A DNA stretch of 64,000 nt from Bdellovibrio sp. SKB1291214 (GTDB lineage Bacteria > Bdellovibrionota > Bdellovibrionia > Bdellovibrionales > Bdellovibrionaceae), in the NCBI RefSeq assembly GCF_002209355.2, contig NZ_CP106855.1, positions 744,001 through 808,000 of the forward strand, read 5' to 3'. Below are positions 26,687-35,711 of the stretch, one piece after another. A program made the position numbers and the translations under genes. The notes beneath the pieces were generated by a model that was given only the letters and a program-made list of their open reading frames with translations, made no database searches and was not told the origin of the DNA. Position 1 is the stretch's first letter; every line of letters begins with the position of its first letter.

Positions 26687-28561
26687 ATGAAAAATCAATG
26701 GAATAGATTAGTGATCGCTGCGATCGCATCATCATCTGTTTTTGCGCTGACTTTTTATTGGTATCACTCTACCGGTAAAACGCAAAACTCACATAGCAAT
26801 GAAAAACCACTAGCATACGTTGGAAAAGTAGTTGATGACATTCAACGTCGTCAAGCCACTCGCCTTCTTTGGCAGCTGGTCAATACGGGCGAGCCCCTAT
26901 ACGACGGTGAAGCGATCCGCACATCTGACCGTGGTGAGGTTCGAATTCAGTTTACTGATTCTGATCGCTATTTGGATTTGGAACCAGAATCGTTGATTGT
27001 GATCAAAAAGACCCAAGGGGAAATCGCTTTGGATTTGATGGAAGGTAGTCTTTTCGTGAATGCCAAGGCTGGCGCTCAAGAAGGTGATGCTCCAGGATTG
27101 GTTCTTAATTCTGCGAATGGTAAAGTCGATCTAAGTCAGGCCTCCGCGTCCCTCTCCAAAGGCAGCGGAAATTCGGTTGATGTCCAAGTCCTTGAAGGTA
27201 AAGCGTCTGTTAAATCTAAAGATGGTAAAAGCACGGAACTTTCAACTGGTAGTATGGGAGCCGTGGGCGCCTCTGGTGTCGAGTTTGATAAACAGAAAGT
27301 CAAAGTCTCTAAACCGAATCTGCAAAAGCCTGTGGCGATGAACGCCGACGATTTGCAACCCATTCCATTCGAATGGTCAGGATTTCCGACTGAATCCCAG
27401 GTTTCTTTATATATAGGCAAAAACCGCCGTGATATGAAACCTATCGCTACAGCGAATATGGGGGATTCATCTTTGATGGCGGAACTTCCGTTTGGTAAAC
27501 ACTACTGGAAGTTAGTGGCAAAATCTCCATTGGGTGAAACCATGGGCGAGAGTGCCGTTTACAGAATGGAAGTCATTGCTCGCTATGCGCCGACAGTGGT
27601 CTTCCCAACTGCTGATGTCGAGATCCCAGCTACGACAAGTCCTTTTGATATGACGTTTAAGTGGCAAAAAAGCTCAGACACTCGTCAAATGACTTTGCAA
27701 GTTTGGGATGATCCAAAATTATCTCACTCCATTGCAACAAAGTCGTTCACGACAGAGGACAGCTATACCTTGCCAGGCCTGAAAGATGGTACTTACTACT
27801 GGCGCATGACTTCTTATTTCAATGACTCGGAAAAACCAGTCCTTGGAAAAATGCAAAAATTTTCGGTGAAGTACACAGACATGCAAAAAATGGCTGCTCT
27901 CCCTGCGGCAACTCCGCCCCCTGCTCCTAAACCTGAGGTGAAACCGGTCGCGTTTACGATGGCTGAGACCCAGATGACTCAATATTTTGTGACATCTCCG
28001 AAAGCTGATTTTTCTTGGGGCACGGAGAACTTACAAAACGTGAGTTCTTACCGCGTGCGTTTACACGATGAAGCTCAAGATGCTTCCGAAGTCACTCCGG
28101 TTGAAGTTAAGGAAAATAAATTCTCTGCACCCGTCCCAAAACCAGGTCGTTATATCGCATCTATTGAAGCTATGGATAAAGACGGTCAAGTTGTGGGCAC
28201 CGGCAGTTCTAAAGCTGTGACGGTGGCCCCAATGCCAATCTTGCAAGCGCCACTGTTTATTCCGACTGAAGGCCCCCTTCAAGCATCGATGGATGGTCGC
28301 TCTACATTAGAGTGGAATAACGTCGAAGGCGCGACTGACTATGAGCTTGTTATCAAAAAAGAAGGCAAAGAACTAAAACGCTCCAAATATAAAACAACAA
28401 CGACAGCCATCCGGAATCTTTTGCCAGGTGAATACGATGTGACCATTTCAGCGCGGGATACTTATGGCCGTCCTGGCGAAACAGGTCCTGTGCGCAAGCT
28501 CATCGTGCCTGACAAGTCGAACTTAAAAGCGCCTACCTTGAAGAAGATTAAAGTGAACTGA
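26687..28561 (+). CDS. FecR-domain protein with fibronectin III-like repeats
   Basis: A 624-residue protein with one N-terminal transmembrane helix (residues about 9-24) and the rest outside the cytoplasm. A FecR domain (about residues 60-150: GEPLYDGEAIRTSDRGEVRI, then GEIALDLMEGSLFVNAK) is followed by three or four Fn3-like units marked by FEWSGFPTESQV, FKWQKSSDTRQM and LEWNNVEGATDYEL. A Pro-rich hinge (PPPAPKPEVKP) lies mid-protein. AGGAGG precedes the ATG. The stop overlaps the start of the next gene (TGATG). The operon with a barrel and a membrane adenylate cyclase suggests a trans-envelope signalling assembly. Confidence 0.85.
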   Translation: MKNQWNRLVIAAIASSSVFALTFYWYHSTGKTQNSHSNEKPLAYVGKVVDDIQRRQATRLLWQLVNTGEPLYDGEAIRTSDRGEVRIQFTDSDRYLDLEPESLIVIKKTQGEIALDLMEGSLFVNAKAGAQEGDAPGLVLNSANGKVDLSQASASLSKGSGNSVDVQVLEGKASVKSKDGKSTELSTGSMGAVGASGVEFDKQKVKVSKPNLQKPVAMNADDLQPIPFEWSGFPTESQVSLYIGKNRRDMKPIATANMGDSSLMAELPFGKHYWKLVAKSPLGETMGESAVYRMEVIARYAPTVVFPTADVEIPATTSPFDMTFKWQKSSDTRQMTLQVWDDPKLSHSIATKSFTTEDSYTLPGLKDGTYYWRMTSYFNDSEKPVLGKMQKFSVKYTDMQKMAALPAATPPPAPKPEVKPVAFTMAETQMTQYFVTSPKADFSWGTENLQNVSSYRVRLHDEAQDASEVTPVEVKENKFSAPVPKPGRYIASIEAMDKDGQVVGTGSSKAVTVAPMPILQAPLFIPTEGPLQASMDGRSTLEWNNVEGATDYELVIKKEGKELKRSKYKTTTTAIRNLLPGEYDVTISARDTYGRPGETGPVRKLIVPDKSNLKAPTLKKIKVN

Positions 28562-30183
28562 TGCTAAAAAATTTGGCCACCCTTCTTTTATCAATGCTTC
28601 TTATCTGCGGAGTTGCCGCGAAGGCCGAGCCCTATCGTCGCCTCGTCAACTTTGAATGGGAGCAAATTGAAGGAGCTAAGTCTTACGATATCGACCTGAC
28701 CCAAGTTAAAAAAGAAGGCGAAACTGGCAAACCAAAAACTTTCAGCTTCAGAACCAAAGAGTCTATCTGGAATGGTCGCCTGACGCCGGGAAAATACATG
28801 ATGAAACTTCGTGCGCGCGATTACCGGGGAGTTCCCGGTGATTGGTCTGAACCTAGCGAATTCAACGTGGGATTAGATAACGTCAACATGAAGTCCCCTG
28901 CTCCAAAATCAACGGTACCTTCCAACGAAGAAGAAAAAACCAACCTTGAGTTCCGTTGGGACCCTGTGGGTGGCGCGGACCAGTATGCGTTTGAATTAAC
29001 ATCCGATGATGGCAAAACCAAAATTTCTGAAATCGTCAAAGAACCAAAATTCAAAACTTCAGTGCCCGTGGCAAACTCCTATACTTGGAAAGTCACTGCG
29101 CAAAATTCCGAAGGCATCAGCAGCGATGCAACTTCCGTTTCTCAGTTCACAGTGACTGGAAAACCTTTGGCTCCTCCAGCCATTGTTAAACCTGAATCCA
29201 TGTTTGTCCGTGAAATTAAATGGTCTCGTCCTGATTACATCAAAGAATATGAAGTGATCGTGGTGCGCGCCAATCCTGCGACTAAAAAGTGGGAAAAAGT
29301 TAGAACCTATGAAAACTATACGGCTGATTCATTGCCATTCGATTCCTCTTGGGAAGGTGGTAAGTATCAAATCCTTATTCGTGCGAAATCAGATTTAAGA
29401 CCGGCCTCACAGCAAAGCAAAATCATGTTCGACGTGCGCGACGGGGATCGCTCGGCGGCGGCGGAATACACAGCGCTGGTTCGTCGTTCGATTGAAAAGA
29501 CCAATGGTTGGTACGCGATTGCAAGCTATCTGGTCACAGACATGAAATACTCGGGAACAAATCCAGAAAAGAACTCGCAGGTTGCCTATGATGCCTTTGG
29601 CGGAACAGGTCGTGTGGGATTAGGATGGAATGGTCGCAAGTCCCCTTGGGGCTTTTTGACGATTGCAGACCTCAGTGGATTTACTATTAACGGTGAAATT
29701 AGAACGTTCGCCTCCCTTGAAGCGAATGCCGTCTATAAGCAACCGGTGGGTGATCGTGCAGAATTGCGCTATCAAATGGGCCTTTTTTATAAAGAGCTTC
29801 CAGAAACTATTGGTGATCCCTTCACCGGAGTTTCACAAAACGAAATGGTCAGTGCTATCGGTCCCCATGGTGGGGTCGAGTATTGGTATTCATTGACGCC
29901 TAAATGGGGTGTTCAATTGAATGCACATGTTTATGCCTCGGTAGCGAAGGTGTCGACGCCAAATGGTCAAGACATCTCCCCGAGCATTTCGACTCAATTT
30001 GGAATTTTAGGCAGTTACAGATTTAGTGATAAGTTCACAGGACTGATGGGTTATGCACGCCGCGAAGACCGAATGTCCTATAAGGCAGTGCCATCGACGA
30101 CGAATTTCGCTCTTGATGGTGATGTGAATGAGTCTGTGATTGTCGGCAACTATATCAACTTCTTCGCGGAATGGAGTTTCTAA
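28561..30183 (+). CDS. Fn3-repeat outer-membrane beta-barrel protein
   Basis: A 540-residue protein with a signal peptide (MLKNLATLLLSMLLICGVAAKA), then two to three Fn3-like units (FEWEQIEGAKSYDIDL, FRWDPVGGADQYAFEL, IKWSRPDYIKEYEV) as in the gene before it. The last third is a beta-barrel (amphipathic strands from about residue 310) ending in phenylalanine (FFAEWSF), the usual outer-membrane insertion signal. The shared Fn3 units suggest that it and the FecR protein interact or form a rod across the periplasm. One-base overlaps on both sides. Confidence 0.8.
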   Translation: MLKNLATLLLSMLLICGVAAKAEPYRRLVNFEWEQIEGAKSYDIDLTQVKKEGETGKPKTFSFRTKESIWNGRLTPGKYMMKLRARDYRGVPGDWSEPSEFNVGLDNVNMKSPAPKSTVPSNEEEKTNLEFRWDPVGGADQYAFELTSDDGKTKISEIVKEPKFKTSVPVANSYTWKVTAQNSEGISSDATSVSQFTVTGKPLAPPAIVKPESMFVREIKWSRPDYIKEYEVIVVRANPATKKWEKVRTYENYTADSLPFDSSWEGGKYQILIRAKSDLRPASQQSKIMFDVRDGDRSAAAEYTALVRRSIEKTNGWYAIASYLVTDMKYSGTNPEKNSQVAYDAFGGTGRVGLGWNGRKSPWGFLTIADLSGFTINGEIRTFASLEANAVYKQPVGDRAELRYQMGLFYKELPETIGDPFTGVSQNEMVSAIGPHGGVEYWYSLTPKWGVQLNAHVYASVAKVSTPNGQDISPSISTQFGILGSYRFSDKFTGLMGYARREDRMSYKAVPSTTNFALDGDVNESVIVGNYINFFAEWSF

Positions 30184-31994
30184 TGAGAATCCCTATCTCA
30201 ACCAAACTCATCACGGTCACGATTCTGATCCTGGTTGCGTCAACCGGGGCGATTACGTTGATCTCTTCGAACTACTTCGAAAAGAAGTCGTCTGAACAGG
30301 TCGATATCGCCAATCTGGAATCAGCTTCCGCTAAGGCCAAAGAGGTCGACAATATCATCGCATCTTTGATCGATAAAACGAGAACCAATGGATCGTTGCT
30401 TATGAAGGGTGAAGCAGCGTCCGCAGATCTTGATTTTAACTTTGTGAAAGACAAAAACTTCGTTGCGTTGGAAGTTTTGAAAATCAACGGTTCTTCCGTT
30501 GAAACAGTGGCTAAAAAAGTCAAAGAAGATGTCTTAAAGCCGTTCCTTTTAACTGAAGCGTATTTCGTGAACTTGCGTGCTTGGCAGCAATTCCCGGTGC
30601 GCAATTTGGCTGAAGGCGGTATTGAAATTAAAAACGCTTCTTATCCAAAAGCTCCAGCCATGATCACGATCGGGATTCCTTTAATCAAAGACGATCAAGG
30701 CAAAATCACCCACGTAGTGTTAGCGGATATCATGATGGCTCCCCTACAAAAGCCCTTCACAGATTTGTCCGAGCGCACGCAATACTTATTAGACGCGCAA
30801 GGTGAAGTCCTGGCCCATAAAGACGAGGAAAAGGCCATCGGCCGCTTGAACATGAAACAGTATCCGTTTGTAGCAAAAGCGATGGGCACGAAAACTCCTC
30901 AGTACCAAACGAAGTTCGTGGATCCACAAACTCGTTCCAACTTTTTTGGTGCGTCGGTAAAAACATCTTATGGACAAATGGTGATCTCGCAAACATCAGA
31001 GGCAGCCATCCTGGAAGTATCTAACGAAGTGAAACGTCGCTCGATCTTTGTGGCGGGTTCCGCCATCTCGCTTGCGATCTTTTTTATCTTCCTATTCTCT
31101 ATGACGTTGACCTCCCCTATTGAAAAATTGGCGGGCCTGATTAACTTGGTTTCCAAAGGTAATTTCGATGTGAAAGCCCGTGATCAAGTGAAGTCCCATG
31201 ACGAAGTCGGTGACTTAGCTGTGGCCTTCGATCACATGACGGAAGGTCTGAAAGAGCGTGACAAAGTAAAAAGTTTATTCTCGAAGTTCCACGGCTCGGC
31301 AGTCACTGAGGACTTGATCGGTAAAGACATCGGTGTCGGCGGTCAAAGTAAAGACGTAGTGGTCTTCTTCTCGGATATCCGTGGTTTCACGGCTTTCTCG
31401 GAAAAACGTTCACCCGAAGAAGTGGTTGAAATGCTGAATGAATACTTTGGAGTGATGGTAGGTATCATCAACGCCCATGGCGGCGTCGTGGATAAATTCA
31501 TCGGTGATGCGATCATGGCCGTTTGGGGTGCACCAAAAACAGGCCCACGTGATGCTCACAATGCTGTTCGTGCATGTCTTGAAATGCGCAGAGCTTTGGA
31601 TAAATTAAATGAAGCACGTATCGCGCGCCAACAACCTGCGATCAATATCGGTATGGGCCTGCACGCTGGAAAAGCGATTTCGGGCACCATCGGTTCTGAC
31701 GAGCGTATGGAGTACACAGTCATCGGTAATACCGTGAATACAGCATCTCGTATCGAGGCTTCCACAAAAGCCTTTGGTGCCGACTTGCTAGTCACTGACA
31801 CTGTTATCGAAAAAGTAGGCGACGCTTTCAAAATCGAGTTGGCCGGCGCCGCCGAAGTGAAAGGCCGTTCTGAAGCGATCAAAATGTACAAAGTCCGGGG
31901 CTATAAAGCTGGTGACAAATATGTCGACGTGACCACTCCCTACTCAGACTATGAAGCGGAAGCAGCTGATAAAGTAAAAATCAAAGCCTCATAA
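30183..31994 (+). CDS. Membrane adenylate cyclase (class III) with extracytoplasmic sensor and HAMP
   Basis: Start ATG 30183 overlaps the previous TAA; GGAG is seven bases upstream. Two transmembrane helices (about 8-30 and 285-308) flank a periplasmic sensor with Cache-like features (DLSERTQYLLDAQGEVLAHKD). A HAMP linker follows, then the catalytic domain with metal aspartates in FFSDIRGFTAFSE and VDKFIGDAIMAVWGAP and the transition-state Asn/Arg in NTASRIE. The adenine-site position usually Asp in VIGDTVN reads Asn (VIGNTVN), so nucleotide specificity should be tested. It closes the FecR-barrel-cyclase operon, presumably making cAMP in response to an envelope signal. Confidence 0.9.
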   Translation: MRIPISTKLITVTILILVASTGAITLISSNYFEKKSSEQVDIANLESASAKAKEVDNIIASLIDKTRTNGSLLMKGEAASADLDFNFVKDKNFVALEVLKINGSSVETVAKKVKEDVLKPFLLTEAYFVNLRAWQQFPVRNLAEGGIEIKNASYPKAPAMITIGIPLIKDDQGKITHVVLADIMMAPLQKPFTDLSERTQYLLDAQGEVLAHKDEEKAIGRLNMKQYPFVAKAMGTKTPQYQTKFVDPQTRSNFFGASVKTSYGQMVISQTSEAAILEVSNEVKRRSIFVAGSAISLAIFFIFLFSMTLTSPIEKLAGLINLVSKGNFDVKARDQVKSHDEVGDLAVAFDHMTEGLKERDKVKSLFSKFHGSAVTEDLIGKDIGVGGQSKDVVVFFSDIRGFTAFSEKRSPEEVVEMLNEYFGVMVGIINAHGGVVDKFIGDAIMAVWGAPKTGPRDAHNAVRACLEMRRALDKLNEARIARQQPAINIGMGLHAGKAISGTIGSDERMEYTVIGNTVNTASRIEASTKAFGADLLVTDTVIEKVGDAFKIELAGAAEVKGRSEAIKMYKVRGYKAGDKYVDVTTPYSDYEAEAADKVKIKAS

Positions 31995-32023
31995 CATCGA
32001 TCCCAGTTCGATAGCGTCCCAGT

Positions 32024-32053
32024 AAAAAAACGGCGGGTCTTCTCGCCGTTTTT
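32024..32053 (+). terminator. Terminator of the FecR-barrel-cyclase operon
   Basis: A-run, ACGGCG (32030-32035) / CGCCGT (32044-32049), T-run. Confidence 0.85.
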
Positions 32054-32063
32054 CATTTGCACA

Positions 32064-32098
32064 TAAAAAAAGGCCGCATCCGTTGGGAATGCAGCCTT
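32064..32098 (-). terminator. Terminator of pstS
   Basis: On the reverse strand AAGGCTGCAT (32089-32098) pairs imperfectly with ATGCGGCCTT (32070-32079) and is followed by a run of T. Confidence 0.8.
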
Positions 32099-32126
32099 GG
32101 AGGGACTCATCCTTTAACAGCGACTC

Positions 32127-33119
32127 TTAGAGAGTGGCTTCTTTTTTAAGGATCTGTTCGATCGTCAAACCAACATGTGGTTCGCCAGCGAATACAGTTC
32201 CTGTTTTCTTTTTCGACAAATGTTCTTTCGCAGTTGTATAGGCTTTTGCCGGCAATGGAATGTACTGAACTTGTTTTGCCATCTCTGCGCCTTTTTCCAA
32301 ATAGAACTCAACGTACTGTTTTACTTCAGGTCTGGTCATCGCTGTTTGAGAAACATAGATGAAGATCGGACGAGACAGTGGGTAGTACTGTCCAGAGATC
32401 ACTGTTTTTTCCTCTGGCAAAACTGCTTTGTGTTTCGCAGGAGATTTAGCTCCGCCGATCACGCCCAACAGTTTCAATTTATCTTTATTAGTTACATAGT
32501 AAGCATAAGGGATATAGCCCAAGCCACCTTTAACACCGTTAACTCCCGTCACGCGCGTGTTGTGATCAACAGACGCCGTGTAATCACCGCGAGATGATTT
32601 CGATTTTTCTACGATAGCTTCAGTAAAATAGTCAAAGGTACCGTTGTCAGTCGAAGCACCGAAAAGAGTTAGCTTTTCATCAGGCCATTTTGCATTCACT
32701 TGTTTCCAAGTCATGATCTTGCCTTGAGCAGCTGGCTCCCACATTTTTTTCAACTCTTCAGTTGTGATTTCGCTCACCCAGTTGTTTTTTGGGTTAACCA
32801 CGATTGCGATCGCGTCGAAAGCGATTGGCAATTCGAAGTAAGTGATTTTGCCATCACGGCAAGCTTTCATTTCTTCTTTAGTGATGGGACGAGAAGCATT
32901 TTGAATATCTGTTTCGCCACGACAGAACTTTTTGAAACCACCACCAGTACCAGAAACACCGACTGTTACTTTCGTTGCGCCTTTCGACACGGTTTGGAAT
33001 TCTTCAGAAACTGCTTCAGTCACTGGGAATACAGTGCTGGAACCATCAATTTTTACTAGAGACTCTGCTTTAGCAGAAAATGCGCACAAAACGAGGGCGC
33101 TTGCGATAACGAACTTCAT
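32127..33119 (-). CDS. pstS: Phosphate-binding protein PstS-like
   Basis: Periplasmic substrate-binding protein: signal peptide ([18 protein letters not shown]), then the phosphate-site motif [40 protein letters not shown], and [17 protein letters not shown], all hallmarks of the PstS/SphX family (TIGR02136-like). The membrane and ATPase subunits PstCAB are not adjacent, so it either serves a transporter encoded elsewhere or acts alone. The upstream gap carries three 11-bp-spaced CTAACA-type repeats that could be a PhoB-type operator. Confidence 0.9.
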   Translation of the reverse strand: MKFVIASALVLCAFSAKAESLVKIDGSSTVFPVTEAVSEEFQTVSKGATKVTVGVSGTGGGFKKFCRGETDIQNASRPITKEEMKACRDGKITYFELPIAFDAIAIVVNPKNNWVSEITTEELKKMWEPAAQGKIMTWKQVNAKWPDEKLTLFGASTDNGTFDYFTEAIVEKSKSSRGDYTASVDHNTRVTGVNGVKGGLGYIPYAYYVTNKDKLKLLGVIGGAKSPAKHKAVLPEEKTVISGQYYPLSRPIFIYVSQTAMTRPEVKQYVEFYLEKGAEMAKQVQYIPLPAKAYTTAKEHLSKKKTGTVFAGEPHVGLTIEQILKKEATL

Positions 33120-33183
33120 TATTTCCTCCGATATTGGATATCAGAAAATTATCAAAGTCCGTTAGGGAGAGGTATCACCTCCC

Positions 33184-33211
33184 CGTTAAGATTGTGTTAG
33201 GGAATTGTTAG
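33184..33211 (-). promoter_or_regulatory. Candidate Pho-box-like direct repeats upstream of pstS
   Basis: On the reverse strand CTAACA (33206-33211), CTAACA (33195-33200) and TTAACG (33184-33189) recur with an exact 11-base period, the spacing of PhoB/PhoP half-sites. The sequence differs from the E. coli CTGTCAT consensus, so the link to phosphate control rests on position and periodicity. Confidence 0.4.
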
Positions 33212-33247
33212 CATCCGCAGCGGCGCCCTAAAAAAGGGAACTGTTAC

Positions 33248-34513
33248 CTAAAGGCGGACGCTGAGGCCGTCTTTGAGGGCTTGCTTTTGGGCGCGGAGGG
33301 CTGGAATCAGACCGATCAGAATTCCGACCACGATGGCGGCAAAGATGTATAAAAGCTCTTGGCCGGTGATGGCAGGTCCTTCTAGATATAGCCCAAATTC
33401 ATTTTCAAGCCATGGTTTTAATGCCGATGCCAATGCAAAAGATAAAATCGTTCCGGAAATGACTCCTACGATAGAGAGAACTGCGGATTCAAAAACCAGC
33501 AATCCCACGATTTGCTGAGGACTTGCGCCCACTGCACGCAAGATGGCCATCTCACGGCGGCGTTCATTTAATGTTGTCGTCAAGGCTATCAACATCCCCA
33601 TAAAGCCTACGGCCAAAACCATCCAGGAAATAATGCGCAAAACATTCTCCGCATAAGAAAGTCCCTGCCACAACTCACTTAAAGTCGCGCCCGGAATAAT
33701 CGCGAGCACTGGCTCTTTCGTATATTCATTAATTTCACGTTGCAGCTTTAAAGTTTCAATTCGAGATTTTGCACCGACAAAGAAGGAAGTGATGCTATCA
33801 ATCTTGATATTTTCTTTTTTGATCTCGACGGCTGGGGTTTCCTTGGCGGCAGACGGAACAACCCCATCTTGCCAATCCATATGTAAGGCTTCCATTCCCT
33901 CAAGGCTGATATAAACCGAACGATCTAATGGGGTGCCTGTACTTTTCAAAATACCCGCAATTTTGAAAGGACGACGATCATGCTTAACAACGCCTTCCCC
34001 TTTCGTCACTCCATGGGCCACGACGACGGCATCACCGACTCTGTAACTCAGCTTGCGAGCAACCTCGGCGCCAACCACTACATCCCAAAGATCCTGCAGC
34101 TCATGACCCGATTGCAGCTCGACTTTCTGGTCACCGCGGAAATGATAGAATTTAAAAAAATCATTCGTAGTTCCCACAACACGGAAACCACGATGACTAT
34201 CCCCCAAAGAGTATGGGATCGTCCATTCAATCGCTGGATGCTTTTGCAGCTCTTGATAGGTTTCGTAAGAGATGTTGTTCGTAGGATTTCCTAAGTTAAA
34301 AACCGTGTACAAAATCAATTGTAACGGACCACTACGCGGACCCACGATTAAATCTGTTTTTGAAATCGTTTGCGTGAAACCCTCTTGCGCCGCTCTGTGA
34401 GCTCGCTCCACGGAGAGCAACAGCCCCACGCTTAAAGCGATAGAGATCACCGTCAAAGTCGTTGCAAAGGCACGGTTTTTTAAAGATTTAATAGCCAGGT
34501 TCAAGAAGATCAT
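33248..34513 (-). CDS. FtsX/MacB-type ABC transporter permease
   Basis: A 421-residue inner-membrane protein with one N-terminal helix, a large extracytoplasmic domain (about residues 40-270) and three C-terminal helices containing the FtsX signature (TTTLNERRREMAILRAVGASPQQIVGLLVFES). It partners the LolD-like ATPase gene that overlaps its start by four bases. Together with the DUF2796 and DUF3299 genes this matches a Zrg-type cluster, linked in Vibrio cholerae to zinc uptake. Export or import direction cannot be read from the sequence. Confidence 0.85.
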   Translation of the reverse strand: MIFLNLAIKSLKNRAFATTLTVISIALSVGLLLSVERAHRAAQEGFTQTISKTDLIVGPRSGPLQLILYTVFNLGNPTNNISYETYQELQKHPAIEWTIPYSLGDSHRGFRVVGTTNDFFKFYHFRGDQKVELQSGHELQDLWDVVVGAEVARKLSYRVGDAVVVAHGVTKGEGVVKHDRRPFKIAGILKSTGTPLDRSVYISLEGMEALHMDWQDGVVPSAAKETPAVEIKKENIKIDSITSFFVGAKSRIETLKLQREINEYTKEPVLAIIPGATLSELWQGLSYAENVLRIISWMVLAVGFMGMLIALTTTLNERRREMAILRAVGASPQQIVGLLVFESAVLSIVGVISGTILSFALASALKPWLENEFGLYLEGPAITGQELLYIFAAIVVGILIGLIPALRAQKQALKDGLSVRL

Positions 34514-35205
34514 CGCGCTGTCCTGTTAATTGATTCAAGTGACAGTGAACGCGTAAATAGGTTTTCAATGCCTCGATCATGAGAGACAAACACCACTGTC
34601 GTTCCATACAGCTCAGACAATTCAAAAAGCAGCTTCAAAAATTTCTCGCGATGATCAGCGTCCAACGCTGACGTCGGCTCATCCGCCAACAACAAGTCAG
34701 GTTTCCCTAACAAGGCACGCGCCACGGCCACACGCTGCTGCTGTCCTACACTTAGCTCTGTGACTTTCTTATCTAACAAATCACCGATTCCTAAATTGCC
34801 ACACAACGCGCGAATCACCATATCAGTGTCCACACTGCCCAAACGCGACTTGCGCACCGGACTTAAATGCAACGGCAATTCGATGTTTTCCATAACTGAC
34901 AGATACGGAATCAAGTTGAAGCTTTGGAACACGTAGCCCATGTGCTCCGCACGGAAGGCATCCCGCTCGGAAGAACTCATAGAGCTCAGATCACGACCTA
35001 AAATCTTAATGCTTCCTTTAGTGGGAGTTAAGACCCCTGACAAACATTCCAGAAACGTCGTTTTACCCGTCCCGCTGGGACCGTACAAAAAAAGTTCCTC
35101 ACCCTTTTGCACTGTAAACTCGGGCACTACCAATGTCGGCTTGTTATAACCTGCATAGGTGTACTCTAGGTCACGAATTTCAATTAAAGCTTCATTAGAG
35201 CTCAA
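34510..35205 (-). CDS. ABC transporter ATPase, LolD/MacB type
   Basis: A 231-residue ATPase: Walker A GPSGTGKTTFLE, Q-loop YVFQSFNLIPYLSVMENIELPL, signature TELSVGQQQRVAVARALL (LSxGQ), Walker B LLLADEPTSALD and the switch histidine in VVFVSHDRG. The substitution LSVGQ for the canonical LSGGQ is common in this subfamily. Overlaps its permease by four bases and the DUF2796 gene by eleven, so the module is one transcript. Confidence 0.9.
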   Translation of the reverse strand: MSSNEALIEIRDLEYTYAGYNKPTLVVPEFTVQKGEELFLYGPSGTGKTTFLECLSGVLTPTKGSIKILGRDLSSMSSSERDAFRAEHMGYVFQSFNLIPYLSVMENIELPLHLSPVRKSRLGSVDTDMVIRALCGNLGIGDLLDKKVTELSVGQQQRVAVARALLGKPDLLLADEPTSALDADHREKFLKLLFELSELYGTTVVFVSHDRGIENLFTRSLSLESINRTAR

Positions 35206-35674
35206 CCTGTTCTCCGCTCTTCGTTAATTCCTGGGACTTTTGTGTTTCGCCGGTGATGACGTTCACCTTTACAGTTTTCACACGCGAAAACACTTTCTGC
35301 ACTCCAAATGTCATGGCTGTGCCATTTGGCGCTTTTTCACAAACGATATTAAAAATGGCATTTACATCAGCATGGTTGTCCTTTTGAACAACCTCGTTGT
35401 AATCCATTTTTACTTCACACTTGTTGTCTGCTGCAAACTGAAACAAGTCATTCACTTTATCATTAAATTTCTTAAGTCCCGCTTCTTTGCTGGCTTTATC
35501 TTTGACCGATTTTGCCTCGTACTCAAAACCATAAATACTGGAAGCAGGTGCGTGAAACTCGATTTTGCCGTTTTTTCCATCAAACGCTACATCCACAGTG
35601 GCGACACCGTGAGCATGCGCACCGTGTTCTCGTGCGGCCAACGCTAACATTGAAAACAAAAGCACCTTGAACAT
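35195..35674 (-). CDS. DUF2796/ZrgA-like periplasmic protein
   Basis: A 159-residue exported protein starting MFKVLLFSMLALAAREHGAHAHG; the HGAHAHG cluster, VDVAFDGKNGKIEFHAPASSIYGFEYEAKS and the C-terminal EVKMDYNEV..DNHADVNAIFNIVC are typical of the ZrgA (DUF2796) zinc-uptake family. Many members carry a long histidine-rich loop in the middle; here it is absent. The few remaining histidines (N-terminus and NHADV) may be the metal ligands. Clustered with an ABC ATPase and permease. Confidence 0.75.
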   Translation of the reverse strand: MFKVLLFSMLALAAREHGAHAHGVATVDVAFDGKNGKIEFHAPASSIYGFEYEAKSVKDKASKEAGLKKFNDKVNDLFQFAADNKCEVKMDYNEVVQKDNHADVNAIFNIVCEKAPNGTAMTFGVQKVFSRVKTVKVNVITGETQKSQELTKSGEQVEL

Positions 35675-35711
35675 AAAAACCCCCTGTTATTGGGAAGGCG
35701 ATATATCGAGC

